The notes under the pieces are model-generated. The model saw only the letters and a list, made by a program, of their open reading frames with translations, ran no database searches and was not told where the DNA came from. A program made the position numbers and the translations under genes. Shown here one piece after another: positions 24,567 through 34,784 of a stretch of DNA of 64,000 nucleotides (its first letter is position 1; the number at the start of each line of letters is the position of its first letter). Source of the DNA: Paramacrobiotus metropolitanus (Eukaryota > Tardigrada > Eutardigrada > Parachela > Macrobiotidae); assembly GCF_019649055.1 (NCBI RefSeq), contig NW_026570237.1, forward strand, positions 310,001 to 374,000, given 5' to 3'.

Positions 24567-25235
24567 GTGAACGCACCTCCAGACAAAAAGTCTCTACGCT
24601 CATTCCTGGGAATGGTTACGTACTATAGAAGATTTATTTCGAATTTGGTAACTATTGCTGCACTTCTACATTTTTTAACAAGAGTCAACGAACCTTTCCT
24701 TTGGACCACTGAGCACGACGAAGCCTTTATTAAAATTAAGCGAAAATTAATTAACAAACCTATACTTGCTCATTTTTATAGAACACTACAGCACGAACAA
24801 GAAACCTACGCCAGTGGAACAGCCATGGGCGCCGCACTCCATCAGATCGAACCTGACGGATCCAAAAAGGTGGTGGCTTATGCCAGCCAATTACTATCAC
24901 GACCAGAAAAGAACTACAGCGCAACAGAACAAGAACTTCTTGCTGTTGTTTGGGCAGTTGAGAAATTCAGACCTTATATCGGTGATCCAAATAAAGAATT
25001 TCGCATAATTACGGATCACAACGCTCTTAAAGGTTTGGCCAACTCAAAGAATGCCACAGGGCGCCATGCACGATGGATTCTTAAATTAAGACCATACAAT
25101 TTTAATATTGGCTACAGACCAGGTAAGCAAAATATCGTAGCAGACTTTTTATCCAGATATCCTTTAATTGTAAATCGGTACCGAAAGGTCAAGAATTTTC
25201 AACACCTTTATTTACCATTACAACTGGCAGTTTAA
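24567..25235 (+). pseudogene. RT connection and RNase H of the 7.5-kb element
   Basis: Open for 222 codons and still well preserved: SFLGMVTYYRRFI at the start (RT thumb), then an RNase H with the first acidic position degraded (YASGTAMGAAL where D-A-S is usual), VAYASQLL, YSATEQELLAVVWAVEKF, TDHNALKGL and FNIGYRPGKQNIVADFLSR. It removes RNA from the hybrid. The loss of the first catalytic Asp makes activity unlikely. Confidence 0.85.
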
Positions 25236-25375
25236 TTGATTTTCGGAATAAAGATCCTTTTGTTCAAAAATTTTGTCAATAATAATACTAATTCTCCGCA
25301 GTTCAAGTATCGACAGAAAACATTTATGATCATAGCTAATTTGTTATATCAAATAGTGTACCGAAATGAAAAATA

Positions 25376-26438
25376 GTGTTCTTGTTAACAATTCTAAAAG
25401 ATTTGCAAAAAGAAATTTTGACGAACGCACATGATAACTCTGGACATTTTGGCCAGAAAAAGACTCTCGCAAATTTAAATAATAAATATTATTGGCCAGG
25501 TATGATGGAATCAGTAATAAAAAACGTTAATAATTGTATATCGAGTAATGTAAGAAAGATACCTAAAGTTGGAAAGACAGGATTTCTACAAACAATTTCA
25601 GTACATGGACCTTTTCATACAATTGCCATAGATAACCAAGGAATTTTCCCAACATCTTCAAAAGGTAACAACTATTTAATTGTCGCAATAGATTGTTTAT
25701 CTTAGTTTGTGGAAACAAAAGCTGTTAGAGCTTCCAACGCAAAAATGCAGCGACATTTCTTTTATAAATTATAATACTCCGACATGGTGCACCTGTTATT
25801 CTAGTACCAGAAAGAGGAACGCATTTTCTAAATGAAATTATTCGAAATGTTCCAACTCTGAATAATGTTCAACATAAATTTACGACGCTGTATCATCCTC
25901 AGTGTAACGGAATGGTTGAAGGAGTCAATCAAACACCTGCAAGAAGATTATGCCATTACGTTACTAAGCTTAAAGATTGGGACAAATTTGTACCATACGT
26001 TACATTTACGTATAATAATTCAAAGAGTTGTATCACTAAATATATTCATTTCGAATTAGTGTATGGACAAAATGTTGTAACACCGTTCGATTTAAATTAA
26101 AACCCTAACGATAACAAAACCGAAAATTTAACAACTTATGCCGATAAAGTCAAAACATTTTAAATGATGCACGCGAAATTTCAAAAACTCGATGCAATGC
26201 ATCTTTCGACATCAAAGCGCCCTTGAATAATGAAAAGCGACGAGAAATAACCTTTAAAGAAAACGATCTAGTTTACAGATGGATTGTTCCAAAGTCTATA
26301 AATAATACAGGCCAGACTGTGAAAACAGATGGAGAGTTGACTACGAAACTACTCGGTCACTGGGATGGGCCTTACAGAATAAAAAAACAGACAAGCTCTG
26401 TAAATTACGAGATCAAAAAGAGAAATGGTCGCAAATGA
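25376..26438 (+). pseudogene. Integrase of the 7.5-kb element
   Basis: The zinc-binding region reads HDNSGHFGQKK, YYWPGM and NNCISSNVRK (the second Cys is lost). The core follows: the first acidic site in IAIDNQGIFP, IVAIDCLS, a stop, then RGTHFLNE where an Asp is expected and HPQCNGMVEGVNQ with the Glu. A separate frame from 26,223 carries the C-terminal domain (LLGHWDGPYRIKK, VNYEIKK). Several stops and frameshifts. It would join element DNA to the host chromosome; inactive. Confidence 0.8.
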
Positions 26439-26995
26439 CGCGACATTGTGCATGTCTCACAGTTGAAACATTGGTCGGATAATAACGACGAAATTGCCAA
26501 TATTCAACTATCGGTCGATGGTGATGTTACTAATAATATCAAAATTAACGACTCACCCCGTTATAATTTCCAAGCAAAAAAGCCTTTGAAGGAAGTCATG
26601 CTTCCATAATTCCACCGCTCTAACAAATCATGACGATAACATTTAACCACATGCATCAACTTCTTGTATAAAGTTAACAACATCGTGTTACCTTACAGCT
26701 TGTGCATGAGCCCAATCTATAAGAACAAAAAGAAAGGAAAGCAAAAAGATGAATATAAAATAATGCTTTCAAGAAGAACGAAAATTATTAAAATAAGCGA
26801 TGCCAGAAAAGAGCTGTCTGCAAAATGCTTTAAGAACTGTCAGCTGTATAAAAGAAATAAAAGAAAGTAATAAAGAGGCTTATGGAGACATGGATTATTG
26901 GAAAAATGAATACCAAAATCAATGGCACTGCATTTGATACGTTTTATTTATACTAGTGTGCATCCAAATTATTTCGCTAAAAACTCATTTACTCG
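26439..26995. other. 3' part of the 7.5-kb element, no assignable gene
   Basis: A Lys-rich frame at 26,664-26,870 has no domain. Otherwise AT-rich sequence downstream of integrase. Confidence 0.45.
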
Positions 26996-26999
26996 TTTA

Positions 27000-27442
27000 T
27001 TACTGTGGTGCCAAGTGAATTCCGCACTTTTTCGTACAGCATGCTAGACAAGCGCTGTATGGACGGCTTTAGTGTTCAGTAGGTTCACTGCCTACAGGCT
27101 TATGAACTGGCTGAACAAGCAATTTCAAATAGTTCATTTTCAGTAGAACGTGCGGGTACGACAAAGCTGTTCGAGTTAGATAATACGTAATACAGTTCGC
27201 AACATCGCATGTTTTGTAAACATAAATTGTAAAAATAAATTTTGGATTAGACTCAAGTCTATAAATCTCGATGAAGAACCGTTTTGAAGCAAGAACGATT
27301 TTTCAAGAGTGAGCAACGCTTGGCCCTTTGCTACTGGCAGCCTGACGCTGTTCAGCGCGTTCAGCGAATGCTGAACCCCGCATACAGCTCTAGAGCCTCA
27401 CGCTTTACGAATTGGTGCGGAATTTACTTGGCACTACAGTAA
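27000..27442. mobile_element. MITE, 443 bp, inserted in the 7.5-kb element
   Basis: Inverted ends of about 28 bp with two differences: both read inward TTACTGT(A/G)GTGCCAAGT and then (A/G)AATTCCGCAC. TTTA flanks both sides (26,996-26,999 and 27,443-27,446), a 4-bp target duplication. There is no coding capacity. Superfamily not assigned. Confidence 0.75.
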
Positions 27443-27446
27443 TTTA

Positions 27447-28057
27447 TCTATCAACAATATTCTACAATACTAACATTAACAAAATTTATTTGATTGTTTA
27501 CTATTGCCCAGAACTTCTCTTAAAATGCCGGAAACCCACACGAAAATGATGCAACCGGAAGAACATTACATCATGGATACATCTACACCCTCTCCGTATG
27601 CAGACACCACGCATTCGTAGCACTGCTAGATTACACAGCCGTCCATCCGATGAAGCCGATGATCAAGTGCCATCACATTCTGCAATCACACTTAACACAC
27701 CACCACCACCGACCGGCTACACATCGATTTAAACATACATCAATTTCAACAAAGAATCTACGATTCGTGAAACTGAGAAAGGACGGAAAGAGGGCATTCG
27801 AAAAAGCCTTCAGAAAGCAAGCGAAATACGGATGCTGATACCGCGAGAAATATTCAACATTACTGTGTCAAGATCATACCGATATCTTCTCATTTAAATT
27901 TACTGTTAATTATTAAAAGATTCATCTGCCTTATGTTTTATGTTTTGTGCGTGCACTTGCTTGCATGTATGAAAAATTTGAAATGGTTTCATCTATTGCG
28001 ACTTGTAACTTTCCTGAATTTGTGATCTATTTTACGTGCTTCTACGAGCATCTTTTT
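27447..28057 (+). other. 3' tail of the 7.5-kb element with short broken frames
   Basis: A frame beginning MPETHTKMMQPEE near 27,525 stops at 27,618. Another at 27,650-27,838 is His-rich then basic. They could be remnants of a third ORF. There is no envelope-like signal peptide or membrane anchor. Confidence 0.35.
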
Positions 28058-28067
28058 AAAAGGGAAG
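28058..28067 (+). promoter_or_regulatory. Polypurine tract (plus-strand primer)
   Basis: AAAAGGGAAG directly abuts the TGTCATGA start of the 3' LTR, the expected place and composition for the second-strand primer of a plus-strand LTR element. Confidence 0.75.
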
Positions 28068-28277
28068 TGTCATGATCTGTATGTATGATGATACATACAT
28101 ATGCTTACGCATGGTAAATGCTTACGCAACAGTGCATATATAAAGGAAGCGCTCTGCGCAGCGCTCCTCTGAGTTAGCCTTAACATCTCGTAACATCTAT
28201 CTGAATAAACTACCGGCAGTGCATGTGTTCGTGTTGTACGCAATACCGCAACACCAATACGTATATCCGGTATATCA
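28068..28277 (+). repeat. 3' LTR of the 7.5-kb Ty3/gypsy element
   Basis: TGTCATGATC to TATATCA, 210 bp. It matches the 5' LTR over its whole length but keeps a GC-rich insert (containing CTCTGCGCAGCGCTCC) that the 5' copy lacks. TATATAAAGGAAG is conserved. The sequence after it includes ATGGTGG, as seen after the 5' LTR. Confidence 0.8.
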
Positions 28278-28799
28278 AAGATTATGGTGGTAACTGCTTG
28301 TTGGGCCTGCGAGTGTGTGATCTGGTAAGAGAGTGCAAAAATTTATTTGTAAATTCCCAAATTAGCGTCTGCAATCGTATCTGGCCAAAAAGAACATCGT
28401 AACAGTCGTCGCTCTACTATTTCCAACAATTCTGTTGACAAACTTCAGCATGGTGTACTGGCTCAGAACTTTGAAACCGAAACACGGCATCAGTTTCTCA
28501 AATATGAGAACTTTTTTTCGAGTTACTCCCAGTTCTGAATTCGTGGAACTCCGTCACCGGTGCACATCTCAGGGTTTATCAATGAATTCGATTGCCTTCA
28601 TACAGTTTTACCAAGTAAACAGTGTTAGTGTCTTTCTACTCGCAGACGCTGTTTGCGACCGAGCTGACCTAAATGTCCGACTCTATAACCTGGGTATAAA
28701 GCATCGTTTGATAGCGTTTAAGAGGTGAGTACGCCCCCGCAATACTTTTATTACAGCCTTACCTACAGGAAATAATTATAGAACGTTTTGCTTTTCAAG
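28278..28799. other. Unassigned
   Basis: A plus-strand frame of 97 codons at 28,435-28,728 shows no recognisable domain. Confidence 0.4.
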
Positions 28800-29335
28800 A
28801 CTTTAAGTCACAGCATTGAAACTTTTTTTTTTCGTCATTCCATCGGTTTGCGTGGAATGCTTCTTAGCTACATTTGGAAATGGCAAACTTAAAGATACTG
28901 CTGGTGTTTCCAGATTCCGCTCTCGCGCCCTGTGTTGTATGGGGTACAAATCTTCAGCTACTTCCAGAATGTCTTCTGGTGTCTTTTTGCCCATGATGCG
29001 TAACTGCATCGCTATTTGTTTGTCTCTCATACCTTTTAATATGAAATATCCTATTTCTGTTTGGTCCATATTTGCGTCCGCGTGTTTGCATAAGTCCATG
29101 ATGCAAAAGTAATACGTCCGAAAGTCCTCATCGCTTCCTTGCTGCCTCAATGTTAGCATATCGATGGCTTGCTCTGGTGTACCGACCTTTCCGAAAGTTT
29201 CAAGAAATTCTGTTTCTACTAAATCCCATTCAGGTGCAGCATTTGCTGGTCGATTTTTGACCCATTTTTGGGCGGTACCAGCTAAAACTTCGGGTAACCT
29301 TCTTTCGTGGTGTCATCCCATGCATATGACTCGGC
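28800..29335 (-). pseudogene. Gag core fragment of a third LTR-retrotransposon family
   Basis: Minus strand from about 29,290: LAGTAQKWVKN, then EWDLVETEFLETFG, then the open frame MLTLRQQGSDEDFRTYYF, LCKHADANMDQTEI and FILKGMRDK. This is the Ty3/gypsy Gag core order (Leu-x-Gly-x-Ala-x-x-Trp, the W-x(5)-E-F-L-x-x-F helix, the LRQ box, the L-x-G-(M/L) box). It differs from the Gags at 21 kb and 45 kb. No LTRs or pol found nearby, so it is a fragment. Confidence 0.72.
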
Positions 29336-30840
29336 GCATCTATGGGTAACCTTTCGTAACCGGCATCAATGGAGGGTTAATCTGGTAAGAATCTAGTCCA
29401 GTGCCAGGCTGAAGTTTTCTTTCGGAGAACTAATTGATAACCAAATCTTCTTGTCTGAGTCTGCCATGCTTTGAATTCTTCTTTTCTCGCCACTAATCTA
29501 TTCAGGCTTTGTGTCTTTCTTCTTCTTCCTCCTTCAGTAGGTTACTTACGTAGGTAGATTCTTCTGTCTTTTTTCAAAAGGCAGTGTCTGGAACTTCTTC
29601 CATTGTCAACTCTTCACTAAATGCTTGTTATTCACAAATTTCGCGCACTATGACAATTAACTGTCAATTTGAGATTATAAGGCAAGGACTGGTCTGTTCG
29701 TTTATTATAAATAATTTCCTAAAACTAAGACAAGTAAAGACTTTGCTGGAAGTTTAAAGCACTGCAAATTTGCTCCGAGTGCTACATAATGTTGATATTG
29801 GAAAGATGTTTCCGGTACTTAGAAATTCCATTTATTGCAGACCAGGCAATTTAAGACCAGAGCACTACGCTTTTGAACGATGTAATTTTAAAAACTGCCT
29901 AAGAATTTGTTAAAAATTATTTTTCCGACCAGTTGGACAAAATTCAAAGGATTGATTTTCGTTAATACTAAACGGCTTGCTGTGCTCCCCTGATTTGCGC
30001 CACCGACTAAAATGACGCTACGATCACCAGCGTTAGCGTTTACGCATCAGTTGAAAAGCGTGCTCGTTAATAATTTGCCACGGTGATAAGTCAACTGCTG
30101 TTAATTTTTCTCCAGTTGACAATGGCTTTGAAGACCGAATACTTTAAAGGCACTTTTCTGATTGAAGATCTTTTGATTAGTGCAATTTAATATTTTTTTT
30201 ATTAAAATTTTCCGGCGAAGATTTATAGGTCTTCTTTTTACTACATTTCTGGCGTTAATAATATCATATAATAAACATTACCATACTAACATCAGATGGT
30301 GACCATTAAAATAATTCAAATATTTCACACTTAACAACGGGCTCAATTTACGACTAACTATATGATGCTGTGCTGTTACGGATCAGGCAACAACGATAGC
30401 AAAATACCTGTGTCGTAGGCGACTGTCTGTATTGAGAGTGACCTATGGTCAGTAGGACCACTTAACAAATACCTGTGTCGCAAGTGGGCTTTTTTCCAAA
30501 ATTTTTCCTATTTCTCCCCGGGGATAATCAAATTTTTCTTTATATTTCGAGCAATGTGTTCATAGGTACAAAATTTCAACCAATACAATACAAAATTCCT
30601 AGTGTGCCGTTAATTATCAAATTCTCATTAATAATGCCAGATAATTAAAACGATTGAAAGGTCACACCTACAGGTTCATCCTTCACGACAATTTGTCACA
30701 ACATAGGTGTGACGAGTTCTTTTACTTGTGTGTGGCCTACAGTGTGTTGTGTGAATGAGCCCTAATGAAAGGTCAACGATGACCAGTACCTATGTGATTA
30801 CAAACGAACCAAACAACAACTTCCTTAGTGATACAGATAC
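29336..30840. other. No supported gene
   Basis: No recognisable coding region. A short direct repeat AATACCTGTGTCG occurs at about 30,404 and 30,467. The 5' limit of the following LINE cannot be fixed; some of this stretch may belong to it. Confidence 0.4.
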
Positions 30841-32480
30841 CGGTTGTGGTACAGATGTCCAGCAGGACAGCGTGTAAGTGGACAGTTCCGATGCGATTTG
30901 CAAAAATTTACCACAAATGCATCGTTGGTGGTCCCGAATGGCACCCAGGTGTGTTTGGCACAACCACCCACCATCGATAACAAACGACCACAATGGGGTC
31001 CTTGTCAAATTTCCCAGACAAAAACGTAATGAACCTAAAATTCCTAAAAAGCGCTGGTCAATTACTGATGAAAAATGTTTACAGTTTCGTAATGCGTTAT
31101 ACGAAACCAAGTGGTTAAGCATGTTACAGAATCAAGATCCGAATGATCAGGTGGTATTGATTGAGAAAACGATTCTCGATATAGCCAACAAGTTCTTTCA
31201 GCTTAAAGTGACCAGGTGCAGGGCGTCTGAATCTGAGTATCCTTTTAACATCCGCAACGTAATAAGAAAACGAAACTATGCGTTTGAGCGTCTTAAACGT
31301 GAGCAGGATATATTAAGAAAGGAACGATTGCGTCATGAGTGGTTGAAAAGGTCTCGTGTAGCTGAGAAGGTGATAAAAGCTTATTACCGCACACAAACAT
31401 TGAAAATTGCGTCTGCATCTCGGTGCGGCAGCAAGAAATTCTGGTCGTTTGTAAAGGCCACGGTCGATCGTCCCAATATGCCTACTTTAAAACGGTTTAA
31501 TGGCCTCTATGCTGTAAGTGATGCTGAGAAAGCCGAGTGCTTAAATGAACAGTATGCCAGTGTGTATAATCAGTGTCCAGCTCATTGCAAAACACTTAAT
31601 TCTAACATAGCACCGGTGGCGAACAAATGTACATTCATTAATGAAACTGACATTTGGGATGTGTTAAAAACTGTAAATTGCAGAAAATCCAGTGGGCCAT
31701 ATGACCTTTCGTTAAACCTAATAAAAGCTTGTGGTGCCTCCCTGATCGTACCGCTAAAAATTCTGTTTAATAACTGTATAACAAACAGCAAATTCCCTAC
31801 GTCCTGGAAGACGTTTTTCGTGACCCCGGTTGCAAAGCAGGCTGCTGATCAGACCAATCCTGCAAACTGGCGTCCAATAGCGATGTTACATCCTTTGTCG
31901 AAAATTTTTGAAAAATGCATTTGTAAAATTTTGTTAGCTCAAATCGGTGATTTCACGTATAGACAGTTTGGATATCGCGAGGAGCGCTCAACTGAGTTGC
32001 TGTTAATATTGTTTTGTCAAAAGTTAGCGGATGCAAGAGCTCGCGGTAAACGTGTCGATGTCGTGCTGCTAGACTGCAGTAAAGCTTTCGATAAAGTTGA
32101 CCACTCGATTTTGCTCGAAAAATTATGTACATTAAATGTAACATCAGACATTGTAAATCTTCTCAGTAGCTACCTATCTAATCGGTTGCAGTCGGTTGTT
32201 ATCAATAATGTAAAGTCGGTTTTCTTACCGGCTACAAGCGGAGTTCCCCAGGGTTCACGTATCGGTCCTACTGCCTTTATCAGTATGCTTAATGACTTGC
32301 CGGCTGTTTGTAGCCAAGGTAGTGATATGATGATATTTGCTGATGACGTGATGGTATGTAAAATTATTGAGCCAGTTGCAGATGAGATAGCGTTTCAGAA
32401 GGATCTTGATGCTGTTACGGAATGGGCGCGAAATCATAATTTGATTTTCAATGCGGCAAAATCAGTTTGCATTAAGTTCT
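30841..32480 (+). pseudogene. LINE ORF2, 5' part (reverse transcriptase), interrupted by insertion
   Basis: The frame from 30,878 opens with what looks like the end of the AP-endonuclease domain (SITNDHNGVLVKF). A basic helical linker follows, then RT motifs: NPANWRPIAMLHPLSKIFE, QFGYREERSTELL, VVLLDCSKAFDKVDHSIL (box A Asp), SGVPQGSRIGPTAF (box B) and MIFADDVMV (box C, FADD). This fits a CR1/jockey-like non-LTR element, whose RT copies its RNA at a nicked target. Most of the endonuclease is absent or unreadable upstream, so the copy looks 5'-truncated, as is common for LINEs. At 32,480 the frame is cut by the LTR of the 17.1-kb element and resumes in the same frame at 49,603. Confidence 0.85.
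32477..32480. repeat. Target-site duplication, left copy (TTCT)
   Basis: TTCT precedes the left LTR and recurs at 49,599-49,602 directly after the right LTR. A 4-bp duplication is usual for part of the Ty3/gypsy group. Confidence 0.8.
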
Positions 32481-32836
32481 TCTAATGCTAGATCCAGCAG
32501 TGATCCAGATACGGAGACCTAAACGGAATAGATCCCGTGGAGTGAGCTATGCGATAAGTATAGCGAACTACGCGGAATCGCGAAACGTCGCACCGCTAAT
32601 AGCTGACTTTTAATTAATTGAAAAATTCCGACAACAGAAAATCAATAATGATCGGCGCAGCTCGATCGTAAAGCGTGGAGCCCATTCAACAGTGTAACAA
32701 CACTGCAGCACGCTATGCCGCGCCCACTAACACAACTCAAGCCAATCAAAGAGTCACAACACAGACACGTAATCCTAAGGCGTAGCGCCACAGGCGTAGC
32801 GCCACTGACGTGAACGCTAGTGATCCCGGTCTCACA
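32481..32836 (-). repeat. 3' LTR of the 17.1-kb Ty3/gypsy element
   Basis: In element sense it starts TGTGAGACCGG and ends CTAGCATTAGA. It is 356 bp, identical as far as I can read to the right LTR except for small indels, mainly GT dinucleotides around 32,690-32,715 and one A in a run. It contains a tandem GGCGTAGCGCCAC pair. No AGGTCA motif is present. Confidence 0.9.
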
Positions 32837-33114
32837 TGCCTCTGGGGGGATGCCGAGCTCCTGTGAGGCTGGACACACTCCCGAATCCACGAGAGAACGA
32901 CGGTCGCCGGTGTCTGTGCGTGCTCAAAAACATCAAATTCTCTTAATCCATTTTATCACATCATTTCCGTAAAGGCACAATTCCATTTAATACAATGTGA
33001 ATAAAGAGATCCAACTATAAAAATATATCAAATCATTAGGAACAGATCAACAGTAACAACAGATCAACAAAGTTTTAATCAAATGTAGACTAGGATCCTC
33101 CATTTCTGACTCGT

Positions 33115-33600
33115 AAAGGTCACAGGTCCTGTCCACCGTTTTCCGCACTTTGGCCCATTCCGCTCCGTTGAGCAATTTCGCGCATCCGTAATGCGACTTT
33201 CATCACAATCCGCTTGAGAATCAGGTGCGTATCAAGTACGACTTAGGAATACTGCTTCGCTCTTTGGAATATGGTGCGTATCATTCGTACGACTTCAAAA
33301 TGAGATCCAATAAAGGTCATGGAGGGACGTCAATGAAGACAAGCGTAGTTCGCTTCCTCCCTAATAAAGGTCATCCTTTGTTGAGATGATCCGTTGAGAT
33401 GTGCGACTCGTTTTGGGTTAATGGTCCCAAAGGTCATGCGACTTGAATTCCGATACGGTGACTCTGTTGGGCAATTGATGATCCCAAAGGTCATCCCACT
33501 CGTCAAAACTTCTGTTAAAGGTCATGGAGGAACTTAGCCGATTTTCTGCGGCTTCAAGCACTTCTTTGCTTGCCTCCCTGGTAAAATTTGCAGTTTGACC
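33115..33600 (-). repeat. 3' UTR cluster of AAAGGTCA motifs
   Basis: Plus-strand AAAGGTCA at 33,115, about 33,311, 33,366, 33,429, 33,486 and 33,517, plus one TGACCTTT near 33,595. Six of the seven point the same way, opposite to the majority orientation in the coding region. Several are followed by TGGAGG or TCC..T, so short flanking blocks are shared too. Confidence 0.8.
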
Positions 33601-33644
33601 TTTCCGTCACACATCCAACTTCAATATGCCTCGAGCGGCCAGAG

Positions 33645-33900
33645 TGCCGGCAAGTTTACCGTAGCATCTCTGATGGGGCCGGCTAGTTACCGCATCGAGT
33701 TTACCCCATGAAATTTCCACCTTAAATCTTTTACTCTTGTTCGCCGCTTGTGGCTAACATCCATTACTACGAGAAATCCGGCTTGGTTACCGTAGTTTTT
33801 CTCGTTTTAATTTGAACACTGAATCGCTTAAAAAGAGTGCCGGCACAGTTTACCGTAACAACTCTAATGAGGCCGGCTAATTGCCGCATTAAGTTAACCT
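33645..33900 (-). repeat. Two copies of a GCCGGC/TTTACCGTA module
   Basis: At about 33,648-33,705 and 33,839-33,898. Each has GCCGGCA, then GTTTACCGTA, an ACTCT or ATCTCT, then GGCCGGCTA and TTACCGCAT or TTGCCGCAT. A diverged relative (GTTTTACCGTAACGG, then GCCGGCTGACTGCCGTAG) lies in the 5' leader near 48,763-48,830. CCGCTTGTGG is also shared (33,744; 48,905; 49,113). Such sharing between the two ends could serve RNA pairing or packaging. Confidence 0.6.
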
Positions 33901-33902
33901 CA

Positions 33903-34658
33903 TCAGTATTCCACCTGTTGTCTTTCTCTCAAATCCAAAGGAAGCTTCGGTGCGTATGCGTGTATTGAAGGTTCACCTGGAGGCGTAAGCCGTAAACCAT
34001 CTGGTCCAGTCTCGTCCAAGTTTGGACCCAATGACGGTAGAATGCCTCTCGGTCGCCTTCCTCCTCTGTGTGGCGAATTACGATGAGGGCGCTGCGCTCC
34101 AAGTTGCTGCGGTGTTCTCATACGTGGCGCTCCGATATCCGACAGTGACAAGCCTCCCGTCTCCGGAAAAGGCGGTAATATTGGAGATGACCTTTGTGAT
34201 CGTGGTGGAGTTCCGCTAAATCCACCATGTCCCATAAATCGACTCGGTGTGGTCTGTTGCGGTGGCGGCATCAGCATTCTTGCCGGTCCCATTATCACCT
34301 GCGACGGTCCCGCCGGTGGGGTATACGATCCTGGATACGGTTGATAAGGGGCGCTCGTTGCTTGTCCCGAATACTGGGTTCCGGCAGGTGAGCCGTGGTG
34401 CACCCAGTTAACCGTGTCCTGATAATTCGTCTGCTGTCCTGGATCGTGGTACACGTAATACCCCTGTCCGCCGTAGTAACCTCCTTGGGTTGTTCCAGAT
34501 TCGTTCTGAGCCGTTCCCGCTGATGACGTGGATCCTTCACCATATGAGGTGTCATAACCGTATTCACCTTCCATTCTTATAGGTGTTGATGCTTTTAGTG
34601 GGTTTCCAATACTTTCCGAGTCTGAATTATCCGAATTTTGTCGTTCCAATCTGTCCAT
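33903..34658 (-). CDS. ORF3: Tyr/Gly/Pro/Gln-rich low-complexity protein
   Basis: 251 codons from an ATG at 34,658. An acidic Ser/Asp-rich start (SDNSDSESIG) leads into Tyr-Gly-Gly repeats (GGYYGGQGYYVYHDPGQQ), then Pro-rich segments (PYQPYPGSYTPP, MPPPQQTTP) and an Arg-rich C-terminal third (HRGGRRPRG). There is no signal peptide, membrane helix or cysteine pattern, so it is not an envelope. Composition is prion-like, of the kind that phase-separates or binds RNA, and PPPQ could act as a budding-type motif; these are inferences. It sits 126 bp after Pol ends, in a different frame, so it would need its own message or reinitiation. Confidence 0.6.
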   Translation of the reverse strand: MDRLERQNSDNSDSESIGNPLKASTPIRMEGEYGYDTSYGEGSTSSAGTAQNESGTTQGGYYGGQGYYVYHDPGQQTNYQDTVNWVHHGSPAGTQYSGQATSAPYQPYPGSYTPPAGPSQVIMGPARMLMPPPQQTTPSRFMGHGGFSGTPPRSQRSSPILPPFPETGGLSLSDIGAPRMRTPQQLGAQRPHRNSPHRGGRRPRGILPSLGPNLDETGPDGLRLTPPGEPSIHAYAPKLPLDLRERQQVEY

Positions 34659-34784
34659 TAACTGTGCTTACCTTCTATAAAACGAAACAATAAAGGTTAA
34701 CTTTTTGCACAGTGGTGACCTTTCTTTTTTCCTTTTCAACTCCTATTTTTAATTTATTGTGACCCCTTATTTATGTCTATGTGG

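Larger units (their letters stand above)
20783..28277 (+). mobile_element. Decayed Ty3/gypsy LTR retrotransposon, 7.5 kb
   Basis: Two direct LTRs (20,783-20,964 and 28,068-28,277) bound broken gag, protease, RT, RNase H and integrase in canonical Ty3/gypsy order on the plus strand. A polypurine tract lies just before the 3' LTR. Many stop codons, frame changes and a palindromic insertion interrupt the genes, and the LTRs differ by substitutions and an indel of about 27 bp, so the copy is old. A 443-bp MITE has inserted in its 3' part. I could not find a matching target duplication: the flanks read TTATGA before and AAGATT after. Confidence 0.88.
32837..33902 (-). other. 3' untranslated region of the 17.1-kb element
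   Basis: About 1.07 kb between ORF3 and the 3' LTR, with no coding frame. It holds seven AGGTCA motifs and two copies of a GCCGGC...TTTACCGTA module that has a relative in the 5' leader. No clear polypurine tract lies next to the LTR: the sense strand there reads ATCCCCCCAGAGGCA. Confidence 0.7.

Noticed and set aside
32255-32437. Minus-strand ORFs within the LINE
   Set aside because: Antisense shadows of the RT frame.
33903-34658. ORF3 as an envelope glycoprotein
   Set aside because: No signal peptide, membrane helix, furin-like site in a suitable place or cysteine pattern.
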